DNA of 56,307 nt from Christensenellaceae bacterium (GCA_012518615.1 JAAYRU010000039.1:1-56307); one strand, 5' to 3'. Counted from the stretch's first letter, positions 1-11,300 are shown. Translations and numbers: made by a program. The notes: a model not told the origin generated them from the letters alone.

Positions 1-191
1 ATGCTAAACTTTTCCTAGACTTCATCACGGGTAAAGAATACCAGCAGGCAGCAGCGGATATACTGCACCAGCGCTCAGTCCGCAGAGATGTAGACTTTGG
101 TCTAAAAGGAATCGCGTCAACCAAGAATCTCAAAGCGCTGGATGTACAGAGCATGGCAATGCTTACAAGCTTACAGTCTGCAGCAAGGTAA
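1..191 (+). CDS. C-terminal end of an extracellular solute-binding protein (iron(III)-type), partial
   Basis: The reading frame is open from the window edge to a TAA at 189-191, giving about 62 residues. The visible part starts AKLFLDFITGKEYQQAAADI and ends near LKALDVQSMAML. The 'AKLFLDF..GKEYQ' pattern followed by a 'vRrDV' turn is typical of the last helices of AfuA/FbpA-like ferric iron or related solute-binding proteins. The start, signal peptide and ligand residues lie outside the window, so the substrate cannot be told. Permease genes do not follow, so any transporter genes must lie upstream. A GC-rich hairpin at 234-258 closes the unit. Confidence 0.6.
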   Translation, partial: AKLFLDFITGKEYQQAAADILHQRSVRRDVDFGLKGIASTKNLKALDVQSMAMLTSLQSAAR

Positions 192-233
192 AGAACTATT
201 AAGAATTGTACTTATACCTTTTATAATATACTT

Positions 234-258
234 AACGCCGCGCTAAAATCGCGGCGTT
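234..258 (+). terminator. Hairpin terminator after the solute-binding protein gene
   Basis: A perfect 9-bp inverted repeat (aacgccgcg / cgcggcgtt) with a 7-base loop begins 42 bases after the stop codon at 189-191. The following T-run is weak (caataagcaaaccttttgg), so it may be an inefficient terminator. It marks the boundary with the c-di-GMP locus. Confidence 0.6.
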
Positions 259-504
259 CAATAAGCAAACCTTTTGGAGATTGAAGAGAAATAGGCGGGA
301 ACGAAAATCACCTATTGAGAAACGGTTATAGCTTCAATAACAGTTGATATGCTGAATAAGAGACTTTAACATGATTTAGTAACTTATCTTTCGCTAATTT
401 GTATGCTGGAAAAGTTAACTGTAAAGAGAAGTTATTAGCGGACAATACAAAAAGGCGTTAGCATACCAAAGGGTGATATCCCTATAAAGCTCGGATTTCT
501 GATT
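259..504. other. Gene-free stretch upstream of the c-di-GMP locus
   Basis: No open frame with a ribosome binding site is seen. Two interleaved 7-base complementary pairs occur: 392-398 (cgctaat) with 434-440 (attagcg), and 401-407 (gtatgct) with 460-466 (agcatac). If folded in RNA they would form a pseudoknot-like structure. They lie upstream of the best promoter, and 7-base matches are expected fairly often by chance. No c-di-GMP riboswitch consensus was recognised. Confidence 0.3.
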
Positions 505-533
505 ATGACTTGCGATAATGTATATGATATAAT
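505..533 (+). promoter_or_regulatory. Sigma-A type promoter of the c-di-GMP/exopolysaccharide locus
   Basis: A -35 like element ATGACT at 505-510 is followed by a 17-base spacer and a perfect TATAAT at 528-533. Transcription would start near 540. A small hairpin (agttgc / gcaact, 540-556) would sit at the 5' end of the RNA, and the first start codon is at 589. No other equally good promoter was seen before the terminator at 20153, so a transcript of about 19.6 kb is possible. Confidence 0.55.
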
Positions 534-588
534 ACACAAAGTTGCGCTTAGCAACTAGATTACTATTGTACTGGAGTAGAAAAAGAAG

Positions 589-1671
589 ATGATAGAGAAA
601 ATAGAAGTATTTTTATTTAAACACTTACCGAAAAATGTACACATGGACGATGATGAAAAATATTTGTATTTGGCTTCGTTTTTGGCAATAACTTTTGCAG
701 CATCAATGAATTTTTTTCTTTTATTATTCCACCTTATTGCCGGCGTTATGCCATTGTTTTTAATCAGTTTGTATGGTTTACTGGTTGATTTATGGTTTAT
801 TAAACTGATAAACAGACGTAATTATCTTGCGTTCGGTATTTTACTTTCCATGAATGTTATACTTCACGCTTTAGCGACTGCATTCTATATTGGTACAGAT
901 AATTTTGTAATAGTATACCTACTTGTTACGCTAATGATGCAGGTAATAATCCCCTATGCAAGTGTTCGCGTTCGTATTCTGATGAGTGCTGTATTGTGGG
1001 CTGGCATGGTAGCGATGGTTTTAATTAATCACTATGTAACGCCATGTATGGACATTGGAGATGCCAATTCCACACTTGCTTTCTTTAATGTTCACTTAGC
1101 ATTTTTTGGTACCATTATTCAGTTGACCTTAGGAGGTCTAGTTCGGAATGTAATTGCAAAATCTAACAAGGAAAAGCTAGAAAAAAGTAAAACAGAGGCG
1201 AATACGGATCCGTTAACCGGTCTTTTGAACAGAAGGTTTGCAAGCTCCTTTTTTAAAAAGCTGATAGCCGGTCAGCTTGAGCAGGTTTGGTGCATTGCGA
1301 TGCTTGATATTGATGATTTTAAACTTATTAACGATATCCATGGTCATAAGGTTGGTGATAGAGTATTGATTTTGATAAGCGATTTTATAAAAGCAACTCT
1401 GCGCAGAAGCGATATTGTTTTTCGCTGGGGTGGGGAAGAGTTTTTGATTTTGCTAAAAGATGTCGATATTGATACCGCGTTTAATACACTAGACAAATTG
1501 CGCAGCAAACTAGAGTCGGCGAATTTAGAAGCGCATGATACTATCCTAAATGTTACTGTAACAATTGGCGTATGTCCTCTTGATATTAATAATATTGAGC
1601 AGAGCATAGATAAAAGCGATCGTCTTATGTACAAAGGAAAGGTTTCAGGTAAGAATATGGTGGTTATGTAG
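589..1671 (+). CDS. Membrane-bound diguanylate cyclase (GGDEF)
   Basis: The 360-residue protein has about six hydrophobic segments in residues 30-190 (an unassigned sensor-type membrane domain) and a GGDEF domain at about 200-358. The active site is intact: DPLTGLLNRR near the domain start, metal-binding DIDDF, and GGEEF at 281-285. The product-inhibition I-site RRSD sits at 272-275, exactly five residues before GGEEF, so feedback inhibition by c-di-GMP is expected. It should convert two GTP to c-di-GMP at the membrane. The ATG at 589 follows GGAG (573-576) and AGAAG. It is the only GGDEF protein in this window with an intact catalytic motif, and it heads a locus of three phosphodiesterase-type proteins and a polysaccharide synthase. 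The signal sensed is unknown. Confidence 0.9.
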   Translation: MIEKIEVFLFKHLPKNVHMDDDEKYLYLASFLAITFAASMNFFLLLFHLIAGVMPLFLISLYGLLVDLWFIKLINRRNYLAFGILLSMNVILHALATAFYIGTDNFVIVYLLVTLMMQVIIPYASVRVRILMSAVLWAGMVAMVLINHYVTPCMDIGDANSTLAFFNVHLAFFGTIIQLTLGGLVRNVIAKSNKEKLEKSKTEANTDPLTGLLNRRFASSFFKKLIAGQLEQVWCIAMLDIDDFKLINDIHGHKVGDRVLILISDFIKATLRRSDIVFRWGGEEFLILLKDVDIDTAFNTLDKLRSKLESANLEAHDTILNVTVTIGVCPLDINNIEQSIDKSDRLMYKGKVSGKNMVVM

Positions 1672-1763
1672 CTGTTCCATTCTTATAAAATCGTTCCCTT
1701 AAATATATGCGATGTTTTTATGGAGTGTTAATGGCGTGGGTTTTTAATAAGGAGTAGAGCAGT

Positions 1764-4700
1764 ATGGAGTATGATGTAATCCTTTCAATAATATTTTACC
1801 TCTGCGGCTGTTTTTACATGGTTTTTAGCGCGGCACTAGTAGCAAACTATGTTAATAACAAAACAAACTGGTTGTTTGTATTCCTAATAAGCTCATTAGC
1901 GATTTGGGCGTTTTCACATGCTATTTCAAATTCCGCTGCTACAGCTGAGGTGAGCGCGTTTTGGAGATCTTTCTCTGCCTTTGGCTGGGGTGGTTTTAGC
2001 AGCTTTTTACTCCACTTTGTATTGGTAATCACAAAAACTGCAAGCCGATTAAAAGAGCGGAAAATGCTTTTAATGCTATATTTACCCGTTTTAATAAATA
2101 TAGCTCTATTTGGTCCCTATGGATTGTTTTTTGATAGACAGTATATTATGGTGCGTACTGATTTTGGCTGGGTTAATGCGCCTCCTATGTTTGCTGCGAG
2201 AGTTTGGCTTAACTTATACTATGTTGTTTTTTCGGTTGCAAGCATCGTGTTACTTATCAATTGGTGGAGAAAATTTAAAACTAACACCACTGAAGAACAG
2301 CAGGCTAGACGCTTTATATTATCTATCATGGCTTATTTATTGCTAGAAGGTGTTGTAGATTTAATACCTGATGTTTTAGGCAAAAAATCTTTTCCTCAAT
2401 TGACTGTTATATTTCTGTTATTTCCTACGATAATGCTGTTTAGAAGATTGAAAGAATCAGGTGAACTTAAAAAATTCAGGAAAACATTCCGGTTAGAGGG
2501 GCATTCAGGAGATATAACCGATGATAGATCGCGTTTATTTAAAAATGTAACAGTAATATTTGAAATAGGCGCTGCAATATCCTTTTTGGTAGGATATTTT
2601 GGCGTGAAAGGGTCATTAGAAAATGAATTACTGCTAGCCGGGTCAATATTGTTATTGGCGGTACTTATAAGAATTATACCGAATATAACGAAAAAACACA
2701 CTATTCAAAACATATTATTTTTAGGCGTTGCCATGTTAGCCATGTTATTTTTTGTTATAAAAGACGCCAATATTGGAATGTTAACGACCTGGGCATTATA
2801 TATATTGTTTTTGCTTTTTACCATTATTCTTGATGATAAAACCAGTGCTTTTATCTTTGCCATGTTTAATATAGTAATTCAACTGGTTTTAAGTTTCCTT
2901 TACCCTAAAGTGCCTGTAATTATCGACATAAATGAGTATTTTACAAGAATATTTATTATTTTACTTTCTTATATCACTGTGAACTATCTGACGAATGAAT
3001 ATACTCTAAAGACAAAGAATTACAAAAGAATTGCTAGAGAACAAGAGGTACTAGAAATAATTTCTTCCAGTTTTATTTCGTTTAATAATGAAAATGCTCA
3101 AGATATAATATATAGAATGTTTGAAATGGCTGTAAAAATACTTGGGTTTAATCAAGCGTTTATAATTGAATTTAGTAAAAATCATGAAGATGCAACCGTT
3201 ATCAGTACTTATGTTGATGATGCTGAAGGAGAGTCATTTCCTTATTACCAGGGACTAGCATTAAAGGTGAAGGATTTAACTATGTTTAAGTCTTTGCTAG
3301 AACAGAAAACTGCAATAATTTGTGAAGATACTACGGATATATCTGTAGATGTATTTGGTAAACAAATAGATTATATTAAGGAAAGAGGAGTAGATACTTT
3401 CTTTGCTATACCAATAATGGCAGATGACCAAATAGAAGGAGTACTTGTCGCTGAATATAATTACCAAATTGACGATGTAAGCCTTGTTGAAAGTCGACTT
3501 AATATATTGAAAATAATCGCGAATATATTAGGAGATGCAAGGAAGAAAATATTGTACGAAGAAAGATTATATAATTACGCTTATTTCGATGAAGCCACAA
3601 AGCTTGCCAACAGCAATATGCTTGTAAAAAGGCTGGAGCAAATTATAAATAGCAGAAAATGGCCGGAGAAAATAGCCATTATAAACATTGAACTTGATAA
3701 TCTAAGGATGATTAATGATACCTTTGGACATAGAATAGGAGACCAGGTAATTAGAAAATCAGCGTTGCTTCTTGAAAAACAGCTAGGGGAATGCTGTGAA
3801 ATCGCAAGGACAGGCGATGGAGAGTTTGTTGTTGTAATACCTAATGTAAAAAGCCGCAAACAAATTGAAGATTGTTTAAACAGCTTGCTTGTTTCTTTTT
3901 CTCGTCCTATATTAACCGATACCGGGATAGAAGCATTGTTTGTGGTTGTTTATATGGGCGTATCTTTATATCCTGATGACGGAAGAGATGTGGATACTCT
4001 TTTGAAGAATGTTGACCTAGCAAGATTTGAAGCGAAAAATACTAATGAGAAGATTGTTTTCTATACAAGACGAATGGGAAGTCAGATTGAAGAAAACACT
4101 CTGCTTATGAACAGGCTTTTCAATTCCTTGGAAAACGAAGAATTTTTCCTTGAATTTCAACCTCAGATTAACTGTATTACGGAAAAAACTGCAGGTATTG
4201 AAGCCTTGCTAAGATGGACAAATGACGGCGAAATAATACCGCCGGATAAGTTTATACCTATACTTGAGTAAACGGGTTTAATTCATGATGTTGGGCTATG
4301 GGTGCTGAAACAGGCGCTTAAAGAGCATAATAGGTTAATTTCAAAAGGATTTCCGCCTATCCGTATTTCTGTAAACTTGTCAGTTGTACAGTTTCAAGAG
4401 GAGGATTTAATTCTTGACTTTACAAGAATAATTGAAGAGAGTAATGTAAACCCCAAATATATCGAGCTGGAAATTACAGAAAGCTTTTTCTTTAAAAACC
4501 CTAAGGAAGTAATTGAGAAACTGTATAAGTTAAAGGAGTTAGGAGTAAATATAGCCATAGATGATTTTGGCAAAGGGTATTCATCATTAAATAGGTTGAA
4601 TGTGCTGCCTTTTGATAGAATAAAAATAGATAAAGAAATCATAGACTATATAGATTTAACAAACAATAAAGCTCCTGTAACTGAAAGCATTATCCAACTA

Positions 4701-4880
4701 GCCAGATCTTTCATGGTGGGCGTTACGGCTGAAGGTGTAGAGACTAAAGAGCAGGCGGATTTTCTGATAAGCATAGACTGCGATGAAATACAAGGGTACT
4801 ATTATTCAAGACCGCTATCTGTTGAAGCGCTGGAAGAATTTCTCGAAAATGAAAGATTCAAACAAAATTTGACGAATTAG
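1764..4880 (+). pseudogene. Membrane-GAF-degenerate GGDEF-EAL protein, copy 1, interrupted by an in-frame TAA
   Basis: One frame runs from the ATG at 1764 (ribosome site aaggag, 1750-1755) to the stop at 4878-4880. It is broken only by TAA at 4269-4271, codon 836. The two intact paralogs read ...PILEQTGLIYDVG; here the Q codon (CAA) is TAA and the frame continues with TGLIHDVG. Read through, it would give 1038 residues, against 1030 and 1037 in the paralogs. Domains are an N-terminal multi-TM region resembling the histidine-kinase 7TM module (1-235), a second TM block (255-420), GAF (430-600), GGDEF with degenerate site GDGEF, and EAL. The truncated product would keep EALLRW but lose ELEITES, DDFGKG and AEGVE, so it could not be a phosphodiesterase. 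The downstream fragment (GTG at 4302) has no ribosome site. Alternatives are a sequencing error, or read-through. Confidence 0.8.
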
Positions 4881-4946
4881 GATAAAATGTGTCAAAATAC
4901 GTACGGAACCTTTTTTACTTTGCAGAGAACATAAGGAGAAGATTTG

Positions 4947-5138
4947 TTGATTAGTGAATATGCGTTTGAGCGTTCTATATCTAAGCAAGTTTTCTGTGTA
5001 CTGCGGGCATACGTGGTGTATTTTGAAACTGCAATTAAGTCTGCTTTATTGGGTCTTTGCAATGAAACTGAAGTGAAGCTATCGGAAGCAGTTGAGCTGC
5101 GCAAGTTCAGCTCCAATAACACGCTTGAGCAGTTGTAA
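4947..5138 (+). pseudogene. Truncated copy of the degenerate-GGDEF/receiver protein
   Basis: A 63-residue frame starts at TTG 4947 (an alternative TTG lies at 4944) behind ATAAGGAGAA. It matches the N-terminus of the 295-residue protein at 11558-12445: LISEYAFERSISKQVFCVLRA against MISNYTFEDSIAKQIFCALRA, then LLGLCNETE against FLGLYNESE and KLSEAVELRKFSSNNT against KLSVAAEKITDFLKNTT. The frame then ends, and the RxxD motif and receiver are absent. The start context is the same as in the full copy (TTG, AAGGAG). It appears to be a remnant of a duplication of the whole [EAL protein + partner] unit. A functional short peptide cannot be excluded. Confidence 0.7.
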
Positions 5139-5209
5139 TTGAACATATATCGGGATATAATTATGAGGTGTCGGTATGTATTGCCTGAAAGCAAGAGGAG
5201 AATCGGATT

Positions 5210-8200
5210 ATGAAATTTGACATAATCATATCAATAACGTTTTTTATCTGTGGTTGCTTTTATATGGTTTTTGGCGCGTACATGCTGGCTGTTAATGTAA
5301 AAAGCTATGTTAACAGGCTATATGTACTTACAACCACTTCATTGGCTATTTGGGCATTTGCATTTTCTCTTTCTACTTCAGCTCCCACGGCGGAAGTGAG
5401 CGCTTTATTTTCATCTATTTCCGCTCTCGGTTGGGGTGTTTTTTACAGCTTTTTTTTCCACTTTGTACTGATTTTAACAAAAACAGAAATTCGATTAAGA
5501 AAGGGTATTTTGCACACTTTAATTTATATACCCGCTTTAATTAATGTTTTTCTGTTTGGACCCTATGGATATCATACAGACGAACAATACAAAATGGTGT
5601 GGACCGATTTTGGTTGGTCAAACATAACTTCTCTTGATATATGGGAACTTTGGTTTATGGCATATTACTCTGTATTTGTTGCCGCAAGCCTTATAGTACT
5701 TATTCGCTGGTGGAAAAATATCGAACCAAATACTCGCCTTAAAAGGCAAGGAAAATATTTATTAATATCCATTATGTTTCCCTTATTCCTGGGGGTATCA
5801 ACAGAAACTGTACCTGCACTGATTGGAGTAACCCATTTTCCCAAACTGACTGTTGCGTTTTTAATGGTTCCCATAACAACATTGTTTTTAGCGTCGAGAA
5901 AATTCGGTCTGCTTCTTGAAAGAAAAAGGGAAGGAATCATTTTTGCAACAACTGATAGCCCCATAGAAGGGGACAGAGAGCGTTTGTTTAAAATGGTAGC
6001 AACAATATTCATGTTTGGAAGTTCGCTATCCTTTTTAATAGGATATTTTGGCATGAAAAGAACACTAGAATATGAGCTTTCAATATCTGCGTATTTGTTG
6101 TTAATGGGCACGATTATAAGCCTTATACCTAGCATAGTGAAAAATTATAAAATCCAGAATAACATATTCCTGTTTATATGTGGGCTTGGTTTCTTTTTAT
6201 TTTTGATTAAAGATATTCATAAAGGTGGGTTAACCAATTGGGCAGTATACGCATTGTTTTTACTGTTTACCGTTATTCTTTATAGTAGAGCACATGCCTT
6301 TTTCTTTACTGTGCTATGTATTATTATTCAAATTGTTTTCTGGATAATCTATCCGGAAGCCTCTGTTATAATAAACGTGAGTGAGTATATAACAAGGATT
6401 CTTATAATTTTGCTTTCATTTTTTACCACGTCATATATAACAAATGAATATGCTTTAAAGATAAAAGGGTATAGAAGAATAGCTAAAGAACAAGAAATGC
6501 TAGAAAAAATTTCTACTAGTTTTATTTCCTTAGATATTGAAAATGCTCGTGAGAAAATCGATGTGATGTTTAAAATGGCTAGCGAAATACTTGAATTTGA
6601 TCAGGCATTCTTTGTCGAATTATATAAGGATTACGAAGAAGCAACAATTCTTAATATGTATGTTAATGATATTGAGATGGATTCATTTTCCTATTCCCCG
6701 GGAATGAAATTTAATTTAAAAGCTTCACCCTTGTTTATGTCTCTGATTGAGCAAAAAACAATCATAATGTGCGATGATACTACAAATATTACCTTTGAAA
6801 TAGCTGAAAGGCATAAGGATTATTTCATCTTAAGGGGAATAAAATCTTTTTATGCATTGCCTATAGAAATTGATAATGAAATAAGAGGAGTATTTGTAGT
6901 TGAGTACAAAAAACATATTGATAAAAATCTTTCGGAAAATAGATTAAATTTTTTAAAAATCATAGCAAATATTATGAGCGATGCAAGGAAAAAAACCTTA
7001 TACGAAGAAATGCTTTATAATTATGCCTATTATGATGAAGCTACAAAGTTTCCCAACAGGAATATGCTTATTAAAAGGCTTGAGCAAATTATAAACAGTA
7101 GAAAAGGACCGGAGAAAATTGCCATAATAAACATTGAACTTGATAACCTAAGGATAATTAATGATACCTATGGTCATAGCATTGGAGAGCGGGTAGTGGT
7201 AAAATCCGCAAAGATACTCGAAAAACAATTAGATGGTTGCTGCGATATCGCAAGGACAGGCGAAGAAGATTTTGTTGTTGTTCTGCCTGATATAAAAGAC
7301 AATCAACAGATAGAAGAGTGCGCTAATAGATTGCTTGATTCATTTTCTCGTCCTGTATTAACCGAGACAGGAATAGAAGCGCTGTTTGTTATTGTTCATA
7401 TGGGCGTATCTGTATACCCGGAAGATGGGAGAGATGCAGATACTCTATTGAAAAATGCTGATCTTGCGATGTTTGAAGCGAAAAACACTAATGAAAAGCT
7501 TGTTTTTTACTCTGAAAGGCTTGAAAGCAATATTTCTGAAAGCACATTGATTACGAATAGGCTTTTTAAATCGTTAGAAAATGAAGAGTTTTTTCTGGAG
7601 TTTCAACCTCAGATAAGCTGTAACACAGGGAAAACCGCCGGAATAGAAGCCCTGCTAAGGTGGACAATAGACGGCAGAAGAATACCGCCTGATAGATTTA
7701 TACCTATACTTGAGCAAACAGGCTTAATCTACGATGTGGGGCTCTGGGTGCTGAAAAATACGCTTCAAGAGCATAACAGGCTAGTTGATAGAGGATTTCA
7801 ACCGCTTCGTGTTTCTGTAAACTTATCGGTTGTGCAATTCCAAGAAGAAAGTTTTATTGACGATGTTAGAAAAATCATACAGGAAAGCGGTGTTAACCCG
7901 AAATATATTGAGCTTGAAATAACTGAAAGCCTGTTCTCTAAAGATCCTGAGGATGTGCTTAAAAAACTGTACGAATTAAAGGAGTTAGGAGTAAGAATAG
8001 CCATTGATGATTTTGGCAAAGGATACTCATCGTTAAATCGGTTGAAATTAGTGCCATTTGATAGAATAAAAATAGATAAGGAAATTATAGATTATATAAA
8101 TCTAGATGAAAAGAAAGCGCCTATAACACAAATCAGTATTCTATTAGCAAGAACTTTCAAAGCTAATGTTACAGCCGAAGGCGTAGAAACTAAAGACCAG

Positions 8201-8302
8201 GCAGATTTTCTAATAAGCATAGACTGCGACGAAATACAAGGGTACTATTATTCAAGACCCCTTTCTGTTGAAGCGCTGGAAGAATTCCTTAATAAGGAAT
8301 GA
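5210..8302 (+). CDS. Membrane-GAF-degenerate GGDEF-EAL c-di-GMP phosphodiesterase, copy 2
   Basis: The 1030 residues comprise an N-terminal hydrophobic 7TM-like module (1-235, 'SALGWGVFYSFFFHFVL'), a second membrane block (255-420), a GAF-like domain (430-600), a GGDEF domain (605-765) and EAL (775-1025). The GGDEF signature reads TGEEDF near 682-688, so the second glycine is lost and cyclase activity is unlikely; it may bind GTP as a regulator. The EAL domain has every hallmark: E813 in EALLRW, VNLS, ELEITES, D933-D934 in DDFGKGYSSL, KIDKE, AEGVET and EIQGYYYSRP. It should hydrolyse c-di-GMP to pGpG. The ATG at 5210 follows AAGAGGAGAA. Downstream spacing to copy 3 is 66 bases, and its leader resembles that of copy 3, as expected from tandem duplication. 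Confidence 0.88.
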   Translation: MKFDIIISITFFICGCFYMVFGAYMLAVNVKSYVNRLYVLTTTSLAIWAFAFSLSTSAPTAEVSALFSSISALGWGVFYSFFFHFVLILTKTEIRLRKGILHTLIYIPALINVFLFGPYGYHTDEQYKMVWTDFGWSNITSLDIWELWFMAYYSVFVAASLIVLIRWWKNIEPNTRLKRQGKYLLISIMFPLFLGVSTETVPALIGVTHFPKLTVAFLMVPITTLFLASRKFGLLLERKREGIIFATTDSPIEGDRERLFKMVATIFMFGSSLSFLIGYFGMKRTLEYELSISAYLLLMGTIISLIPSIVKNYKIQNNIFLFICGLGFFLFLIKDIHKGGLTNWAVYALFLLFTVILYSRAHAFFFTVLCIIIQIVFWIIYPEASVIINVSEYITRILIILLSFFTTSYITNEYALKIKGYRRIAKEQEMLEKISTSFISLDIENAREKIDVMFKMASEILEFDQAFFVELYKDYEEATILNMYVNDIEMDSFSYSPGMKFNLKASPLFMSLIEQKTIIMCDDTTNITFEIAERHKDYFILRGIKSFYALPIEIDNEIRGVFVVEYKKHIDKNLSENRLNFLKIIANIMSDARKKTLYEEMLYNYAYYDEATKFPNRNMLIKRLEQIINSRKGPEKIAIINIELDNLRIINDTYGHSIGERVVVKSAKILEKQLDGCCDIARTGEEDFVVVLPDIKDNQQIEECANRLLDSFSRPVLTETGIEALFVIVHMGVSVYPEDGRDADTLLKNADLAMFEAKNTNEKLVFYSERLESNISESTLITNRLFKSLENEEFFLEFQPQISCNTGKTAGIEALLRWTIDGRRIPPDRFIPILEQTGLIYDVGLWVLKNTLQEHNRLVDRGFQPLRVSVNLSVVQFQEESFIDDVRKIIQESGVNPKYIELEITESLFSKDPEDVLKKLYELKELGVRIAIDDFGKGYSSLNRLKLVPFDRIKIDKEIIDYINLDEKKAPITQISILLARTFKANVTAEGVETKDQADFLISIDCDEIQGYYYSRPLSVEALEEFLNKE

Positions 8303-8368
8303 TGCTGATGACATGGTGTTTAGCTTAGTCATCGGTGTGTTGTTTGATAGCAAAAGGAGGATAAGATT

Positions 8369-11300
8369 ATGAAACATGATATCGCGCTATCAATGATATA
8401 TTATATTTGTGGTTGTTTTTATACATTTTTTGGTTTATATATTTTTGCTCGCAACCCAAAAAGTTATATAAATAGGCTGTTTCTACTTATAACATTCTCA
8501 ATGGCGGCTTGGTCATTTGCGTATTCCTTTTCAACCTCTGAGCCTACCGCGGAGGCGAGAGCTTTTTGGACATCTTTCTCTGTTTTTGGATGGGGTGCGT
8601 TTTATAGTTTTTTCCTCCACTTTGTTTTAATCCTCACCAAGAGTAGGCTTCAATTAAACACACCAGGTAAAACGATTGTTTTTTATTTACCATCTTTAAT
8701 AAGCATGATTCTTTTTGCGCCACATGGGTTTTTTGCGGATGTACAATATGAACTGATACCGTGTGACACCGGGTTGAGGGATTTCTTCTCCCAAAATATT
8801 GGACCGATTTGGATTATATTATACTACACTATCTTTTCTGTCCCTGCCTTTATTTTACTTTTTCGCTGGTGGAAAAAAATCGAACCTCATACCCCTTTGA
8901 AGCGTTCTGTAACACATTTTCTAATATCAATAATTGGTCCCTTTTTGGCGGGTTCGGTAACTGATGCCTTTTCCGATGTTTTGGGATTAAATCAGATTCC
9001 TAGATTGGCAATTGTGTTTTTGATTTTTCCCACGATATTTATGTTTATTACATTAAGAAAATTCGGGTTGATTCTTGAAAGAAGAAAAGCTAGGTTTATT
9101 CCTAATGACGCAGAAAATATTCTGGAAAACCGATTGCGTTTATTTCAAACTGCAGCAGCTATGTTTACAATTGGTGCCGCAGGATCCTTTTTTGTGGAAT
9201 ATTATATAGGTGGAAAGAATTTCTCAGACGAATTTTTGCTCGCTGTAGTTGTTTGGATTTTGGGTGTATTTTTACTGATTATCCCGTATGTTGTAAAAAA
9301 ACAAACGACTCAAAACAACCTTTTCCTGATAACAAGCATATTGGGTATGACTTTCTTCCTTGTTCAAGAGATGGATATAGGTGCAACAACTGTATGGGCA
9401 GTGTATATAGTATTTCTTCTGTTTTCCATTGTGCTTGATAGTAGAGTCCATACTTTAATTTTTTTGGTTTATGTCCTAATTACTCAAGTTGTTCTTTGGA
9501 TTTTTTTCCCGGAAGTTTCTGTTATCATCGATATTGTTCAGTATTTGAAAAGGATATTTATTATCGCTCTAACTTATTATGCTGTGAAGTATCTTACTGA
9601 TGAATATGCTTCAAAGCTTATTGGATATCAACGCTTTTCTAAAAAACAGGAAATGCTCGAAAAAATTTCAACTAGCTTTGTTTCTGTAAACAATGATAAT
9701 CTTAAAGAGAAAGTCGATGAAATGCTTAAAATGTCAGCCGAAATACTTAATTTTGACAGCGCATATTTATTCGAGTTCGACGCGGATTATAAAAATGCAA
9801 CTATTAACAATATGTATGTAAAAGATAATGATAGTAAATTAACTAAGTTTTATCCGGGAATGAAGTTTAAAACAGCAGATTTTCCTGAAATTCAACCCTT
9901 GATAGCTCGAAACTCACCTCTACTAAGTGAAGATGTTACGAGTATCTCCGTTGATGAAGCTGGATATCAAAGAAACTTTTTCTTGTCAAGGGGAATAAAA
10001 TCTTTCTTTGCCTTTCCAATAATAGTCGACAATAATACTGATGGATTCTTTGTAATTGAATATGAAAATCTAATTGATAAAAGATTCACAGAAAGTCGAT
10101 TAAACTATATGCAAATAATTACTAATATTTTGGGAGATACAAAGAAAAAGGGCATTTATGAAGAAAGGCTGTACAATTTTGCGTACTTTGATGAATCTAC
10201 AAAATTAGCGAATAGGAATATGCTAAAAAAAGCCTTAGCGGAACTGATATATAATAGAAAAGAATCGGAAAAGCTGGTAATATTTAATGCTGAGATAGAT
10301 AATCTAAGAATGATTAATGATACCTTCGGGCATAATGTTGGGGAGCAGATAGTTATTGAATCAGCATCAATGCTTAAAAAGCTTATGAAAGACGGATGTG
10401 ATCTTTCAAGGGTTGGTAAAGGGAAATTTATTATTGTTATGCCTTTTGCGGAAACTTCCGAGCAAATAGAAGAGTGTGCGAATAAAATAGTTGATGCTTT
10501 TTCTAACCCTATACTACCCAAAGGAGAAATTGAAGCATTATTTGTAAATGTTAATGTTGGTGTAGCCGTGTATCCGGATGATGGAAGAGATGCAGATACT
10601 CTTTTAAAGAATGCAGATTTGGCGGGATATGAAGCTAAATCTTCTAATAACAAGATTGTTTTCTATTCTGAACAACTAAAAAGCCGTGCTGAGGAAAATG
10701 CTTCACTCACGAATAGGCTTTTTCATGCATTGCAAAATAAAGAGTTCTTTCTGGAGTTTCAGCCTCAGATAAGCTGTTATACAGGGAAAACCTCTGGAAT
10801 TGAAGCCCTGCTAAGGTGGACAGTTGATGGCAGAAGAATACCGCCGGATAGATTTATACCTATACTTGAGCAAACGGGCTTAATATATGATGTGGGGCTC
10901 TGGGTGCTAGAAAATGCTCTGCAAGAGCATATAAGGCTAATAGAAAGGGGATTTCAACCGCTTCGTGTTTCTGTAAACTTATCGGTTGTGCAATTCCAAG
11001 GAGAAAGCTTTATTGACGATGTTAGGAAAATCATAGAGGAAAGCGAAGTAGACCCGAAATATATTGAGCTTGAAATAACTGAAAGCTTGTTCTCTAAAGA
11101 TCCTAAGGATGTGCTTAAAAAACTGTACGAATTGAAGGAGTTAGGAGTCAGAATAGCCATAGATGATTTTGGCAAAGGATACTCGTCGTTAAATCGGCTG
11201 AAATTAGTGCCATTTGATAGAATAAAAATAGATAAGGAAATTATAGATTATATAAATCTAGATGAGAAGAAGGCGCCTATAACGCAAATCAGTATTCTAT

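Noticed and set aside
259-588. c-di-GMP riboswitch upstream of the cyclase
   Set aside because: I looked for the GEMM-I and class II hallmarks and did not recognise them. The predicted transcript leader after the promoter is only about 50 bases.
4302-4880. Separate EAL gene starting at GTG 4302
   Set aside because: There is no ribosome site, the frame is the same as the gene upstream, and the sequence begins in the middle of the EAL domain. It is the part of copy 1 beyond the TAA.
10156-10653. Minus-strand ORF of 165 codons
   Set aside because: It is antisense to the GGDEF domain of copy 3, and its low-complexity serine-rich translation is typical of a shadow frame.
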